Positions 7,470-11,384 of a DNA stretch of 11,384 nt are shown here, in pieces. The notes below the pieces were generated by a model, which was given only the letters and a program-made list of their open reading frames with translations, searched no databases and was not told the DNA's origin. Every line of letters starts with the position of its first letter. The stretch's first letter is position 1. A program made the translations under genes and the position numbers. Location: positions 1 through 11,384 of the forward strand of contig NWUY0300100080.1 of assembly GCA_004151065.3 (NCBI GenBank), read 5' to 3'. The stretch comes from Larix sibirica (Eukaryota; Streptophyta; Pinopsida; Pinales; Pinaceae).

Positions 7470-8052
7470 CATCTATCTAAGAATGAGCTTGCTTTCCACA
7501 ATGCTTGCATGGATGAATATCAAAACACTGATATTTCATGTCGCCAACTTGATCACAGTGTTGGTATGTCAAACTATGAACTGGAGTGGATGAAGATGAA
7601 CTCTCATTGAGGAATCCAACACTCTGAAAATGGATTGGATTGGAGAAATTGAGAATGTGAACTATCACTTCCTTGTCATATCTAAGACTAGTTCTGTGCT
7701 TGTTGTGGCTGATATCTTCCCATGGTCTGATGATGAGATTAAAAAGAACAAGTGCAACCTCTATATGCATAACTTCATCTTCAGTTTCTTTTACTTTTGT
7801 ATCGGGGCCACTGATTTGCCTATGTGATTCTAAAGTGGCATCATTCTATGCAGGATGCTGAATGGAATCATAAACATGATTGTTCTGAACATGAACAAGT
7901 TCATAGTGTGTTTCTTCTAGTAGAAGTTGAAACTCAAGCTGTAAAAACTCAAGTGTATCTTGTGAATCTTTTACACATTTTTGAATGTGAGTGAGGGTAG
8001 TCTTGTCAACCATGATAGTGTTGTCGACAATAGAAATCAATAGAATGTTCAA
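7470..8052 (-). pseudogene. Broken gag remnant with two zinc knuckles
   Basis: On the minus strand a frame at 7566-7480 has two nucleocapsid-type CCHC patterns (C-x2-C-x4-H-x4-C) in tandem. The first (7525-7566) keeps exact spacing, but Tyr stands at the first Cys and Asp at the His; only the second and fourth ligands remain. It runs straight into CFDIHP and the second, CKHCGKQAH (7483-7509), which has its first three ligands and then a TAG stop. The last Cys appears in another frame a few codons later (TGC, then Phe-Ile-Leu). Upstream, 8052-7846 reads a helical segment with LEFLQLEFQLLLEETHYEL, plausible for gag ahead of the knuckles, but in a different frame. Stops and frame changes make it non-functional. 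The family call depends on the ligand spacing. Confidence 0.6.
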
Positions 8053-10896
8053 TAACTCTAGACCAATCCATTTAATCGAGCCATTGAGAACTGTGACTCA
8101 CTCAAATAGTGAAGGGATTCTTGCCACTCCACCCTTTTACAAACAAGACTCAACAATATCAATTTCAAAAGAATGAAGGATGTTGGTCTCATCGAAGAAT
8201 GCACCAAAGTACAATTCAATTCAACTTTCTTTCAATTTGATACTTACAGAAAACACATGCAAGTACTGAAAATGCACTAGAACTTACAAAAAAAACAATT
8301 TGCAAGTTACAATTAGGAATGTTGAATTAATGAATCTGCTTTACTTGAGTTCTTGAATGATGATCTGTTGTGGAAATAATTCTTCTTTGGAGTAGTTGTA
8401 GCAACAACTACAAACTTGCTTGGATCCTTCAAATGGGTCCACCAATCTGGAAGTTTTGGAAGAAGTTTCATGCAGGAATAAGGGAACCACATATTCACTA
8501 ATTACCAACAATGTTCTCAATGTTCCAAGCAGGTCTCCACAGTCAGAGCTCACCACTAGCCTACGATGCAATCTTTTAGAAAACAGTTTGAATTTTGTTG
8601 TCCTTCACAACGGCTTGAACCTACTCACTGCCCATTGCCATGAAAATCATTAGTCAACTCCAAAGTTTCTGAAAAATAGAATGAGGGCGATGTCATAGTA
8701 ATGGAACAAAGATTGTTGATGCAATGGAAGAGGGAGATATTTTTCGTTTTCCACTAGTGACCTATTTGAACAATGAAGGCTGTAACTAAGACCTTAAAAC
8801 GTTGAAACTCCCCACATACTTTATCTACAACCCCATTGCAATCAAATACTGCAAGAGCAGACTTGAAATGAAATGTGTAGGTAACATAATGTAGATAGAA
8901 GTTACATAATGGTCCCACTAGCGTTCATAGGTGGTGGAAGAAGTGTATTGTTGAAGAAACCTGCAAGGTTATCAGTAAAATTTCAAGCCAACAATGTAAC
9001 TTTTGACATCACATGCAGCAATACTCCACACATTCAAAAGGTGACTTCAAGCAATATGCAACAGTTCAATATGTTTGTGCTCATGCAGCTCCACACAGTC
9101 ACGAATCAAGTAAACAAATGAAGAGAAGTGTCCAGTACAGATTAGGGTTCTTCTCCAGGTGGTCGATTGCATGCATACAAAAGAAATGGACAAAGTATGG
9201 AACTTGTCCTCTATCACCCACCACGCTAATTGTTACACATTCTAGTAATATGGATTCTCTGGATGATAGCGACAATTCATGAAAGAAAAGAAAATGATTG
9301 AAGTTTTCTTGGACAATACGAATACATATGTATTTTGAATCCGGATTCTTCACCTTTTATTCTTTTGTCATCACATAAAACCTTAATCCAAGCAAAAGCT
9401 TTAAAAAAGTCCATAATCATTCCTAGATGGTGTACGAGGAGTAATAACACCGAGACGCCTAGAGGAGTTCCACTCTACCATATTCTTCAATCAATTAGAT
9501 GTTGTGCATTTACTAATATTGCATCACCAAGTTCGGTTCAGTGAGTGGTGCCACATACCTTGTTCTTCACCTCAACAAGAAGTCGCTTCTTAGGAGAAGA
9601 TAATGCTCCAACTGATTTTGGGATAGATAGCTTCGATGATGGAGAGTCTCCAAGATACACAAAACAATAGAATAATGGTTTTCATTCAATCATCACTCAC
9701 GCACAACATTCACAGCTCGAGCTCGAACTTCACAACTCACAACGTAGCTTCAGTTGGTTCAGCCGATCTAATTACCGTTATTTCCTAGCAAACCATATTA
9801 AAATTAATTCCCCTTTTTTATTATGCTTTTCATTCTCGATTACATAATCAACTGCATTGAACATACAATTGTTTTCTGGGGGAATGACTCTTCTCATAAG
9901 CACTCCTTCATCTTGATGCGTCAAAGGTAAAGAAATTCATACCCACAAATGCCCATAAGCAAAAAACAAATTGAAAATTTTGGGCAATGATCCTTCCTTG
10001 CCTTTCCTTCTCCTCTCAACCACATCAGACTTCGTGGAAGGTAGAAGATGAAAGCTACGCCGGTCGAGTCGAGAGTCACGATATTGAGGAGAAGAAATCA
10101 ATACCCAAGCCAACAGCAAGCCCGTACGCACCATCTTCACAATGTAGCTCTAGCTCAATGCAACAAGTTGATCACTCCAACAACAATGTATCAGGTAACT
10201 CACTCCATGCAATGCAACCAACAAAATTCACTCCAATGATATATCTCCACCTCAATTGCTCCCTGAGGTCTCCAACGCATCTAGAAGCAATAGCAGTGCT
10301 CCACGTCCAAGGCTTCAACACAGAAATTGATGGCAATATTAGGGTTAGTGTTTTCAGTTCTTTCACTTCTCCAGTGAATGATCCATGTAGGTCACAATAT
10401 TAACACTACAACGCTTCAAATTCTAGCTTGAACGATACTTGTTCAATGCCAGGGAATGTGTGCAATCATCACATCTCAGAGCTCACCATTGTCACGCATA
10501 GTAGGAGAGGTAGCTCTACGTAGACGTTATGATAGCACTCCACAGTTCTCACAACCCATAACAGTATCCAAATAAATTGAAACATAGTAACTAAAGTTCC
10601 ATGCACAGGTTGGGTCAACCACAAATGCAGTTAGAATGTTCGACTTTTGGAATCCACTATAGAAGTTAGGTATACGGAGAGAGAGGAGAGGTCATGTGCA
10701 CATCTCTTTTAATGTGAAAAATGGAGAGTTGCAATGAGGGAAGGAGAGAAGTCGATTACACCAAGGTTTCTCTCAAACATAGATGTCCAAAAGTAGATAG
10801 ACCAGGGAGAACAGTAGGAAAACTAATCATAGATTTGGGCATTTTTTTCAAAGCTAGTTCTACGCACTGCCTCTACCAGCCCTAAGAACAATAACA
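8053..10896. other. Internal region of the minus-strand element, no recognised gene
   Basis: I find no conserved protein domain on either strand in these 2.8 kb. Open frames are short and interrupted. The longest, plus strand 9987-10403 (138 codons), is antisense to the element and has no recognisable motif. A short minus-strand frame ending in an AAG|GTATGT donor-like site at 9559/9558 is noted as a weak possibility. AGCTCGAGCT at 9714-9723 is a short palindrome. The sequence may be untranslated LARD-type interior, decayed gag or nested insertions. Confidence 0.6.
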
Positions 10897-10908
10897 TCTT
10901 TGATACCA
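10897..10908 (-). other. Primer binding site of the minus-strand element
   Basis: The minus strand reads TGGTATCAAAGA one base after the LTR end (CTTAACA). It matches 10 of 12 bases of the usual initiator-Met-tRNA primer site. Position next to the LTR makes the assignment firm. Confidence 0.82.
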
Positions 10909-10909
10909 T

Positions 10910-11211
10910 TGTTAAGCTTCCCATATATGTAGACATGCAAATTTGCTAACACAAAGCCAAATATACAATTATGCACCACAAAGACAAAGATAAATGATGT
11001 GAAAACACACATTCTCATTAACAAATGTACATATAAATACAATGAGAGATGACCCATGGTTTTGTATTCCAAGTGGTCTCTTGGAATCCTTCACCACTCT
11101 TCCTATTCATTGCGACTCTTGGTATTCTTCTCACCTGAATAGGAAGACAATAATACAATTATATTCCTAACCCCAATTATATTCCTAACCCTAAGGATTA
11201 TATTCCCAACA
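10910..11211 (-). repeat. 5' LTR of the minus-strand element
   Basis: 302 bp. On the minus strand it opens TGTTGGGAATAT and closes CTTAACA, adjacent to the primer binding site. Shared landmarks with the copy at 6432-6685 include TTTTGTATTCCAAGTG, AATGAGAGATGA, AGGAAGACAATAATA and GATAAATGATGT. A TATA-like stretch lies at about 11031-11040 in a conserved position. An 18-bp tandem duplication inside it is absent from the other LTR. Confidence 0.88.
11156..11191. repeat. 18-bp perfect tandem duplication within the 5' LTR
   Basis: CAATTATATTCCTAACCC occurs twice back to back (11156-11173 and 11174-11191). The other LTR has only a partial counterpart (ATTCCTAA) at this place, so the two LTRs have diverged here. 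Confidence 0.92.
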
Positions 11212-11384
11212 ATATTGGGTGTGAGATGCAATTTTGTTGTATGTTGAAATTCAAAAAGTCTCCTTATTACATTGCTAACATTTTTTATTTTATACTTAAC
11301 TTAAGGGTGTGTGCAAGAAGATGAGGGACCTTTTAGATGCAATCATAGTTTTTGAAAACATGATCATGTTACATAAAAATATAA

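Larger units (their letters stand above)
6432..11211 (-). mobile_element. Old non-autonomous LTR retrotransposon, minus orientation
   Basis: Two related LTRs in direct orientation (6432-6685 and 10910-11211) bound about 4.2 kb. On the minus strand the order is 5' LTR (10910-11211), one base, primer binding site (10897-10908), internal region, polypurine tract (6686-6696), 3' LTR. That is a complete structural skeleton. The only readable coding remnant is a gag-like zinc-knuckle pair at 7483-7566. No protease, integrase, reverse transcriptase or RNase H motif is seen on either strand, so it resembles a LARD or an element that lost pol. LTRs agree at roughly four-fifths of positions by eye, so the insertion is old. 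No convincing target-site duplication was found, and the left edge is uncertain by about 20 bases. Confidence 0.85.

Noticed and set aside
9987-10403. 138-codon plus-strand open frame
   Set aside because: It lies antisense inside the LTR element, has no recognisable domain, and its Ser/Thr/Gln/His-rich composition follows the local base composition. A chance frame is the simplest reading.
6432-11216. Target-site duplication for the minus-strand element
   Set aside because: The flanks (TGATT at 6427-6431 and ATATT at 11212-11216) do not match well and the left edge is uncertain, so no duplication is claimed.
1-11384. tRNA, rRNA, CRISPR array or bacterial-type operon
   Set aside because: No cloverleaf with conserved tRNA box sequences, no rRNA-like sequence and no regularly spaced repeats were seen. 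Spliced gene structure and LTR elements point to a plant nuclear genome.

Overview
The window looks like nuclear DNA of a seed plant. It is AT-rich and gene-poor, dominated by decayed LTR retrotransposons, and has one intact intron-containing gene with canonical GT-AG introns, a plastid-type N-terminus and a plant carotenoid enzyme fold. A gymnosperm is possible, but nothing in the sequence settles the clade.

Layout from left to right. (1) Positions 1-726 are the decayed 3' end of a plus-strand Ty1/copia polyprotein (end of reverse transcriptase, then RNase H). A polypurine tract and a complete 483-bp 3' LTR (768-1250) follow. (2) Around 1394-1986 there is a probable 5' LTR of a second plus-strand element, with an initiator-Met-tRNA-type primer binding site at 1991-2002 and no recognisable coding remnant behind it. 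(3) Positions 2003-3173 are noncoding and hold short T-rich and satellite-like duplications. (4) Positions 3174-5303, minus strand, are a complete seven-exon gene for plastid beta-carotene 3-hydroxylase (321 aa, all four histidine motifs). Its first intron carries a near-perfect hairpin. (5) Positions 5304-6431 are the gene's upstream region: duplicated TATA-like blocks, a run of 15 C, a G-box and a set of shuffled direct repeats. (6) Positions 6432-11211 are an old minus-strand LTR element of about 4.8 kb. It has paired but diverged LTRs, a primer binding site and a polypurine tract in the right places. Inside it only a broken gag zinc-knuckle region is recognisable and there is no pol, so it is a non-autonomous or gutted element. 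(7) Positions 11212-11384 are flanking DNA with no recognised feature.

The only functional protein-coding gene I can support is the hydroxylase, which converts beta-carotene to zeaxanthin. The retroelement 3' LTR lies in the same orientation about 1.1 kb upstream of its start codon and carries a TATA-like box and a G-box, so it could influence the gene. I see no evidence for a wholly new biological system. The most notable items are the transcribed intron hairpin, the gutted LTR element with internal degenerate repeats, and the shuffled repeats in the gene's upstream region.
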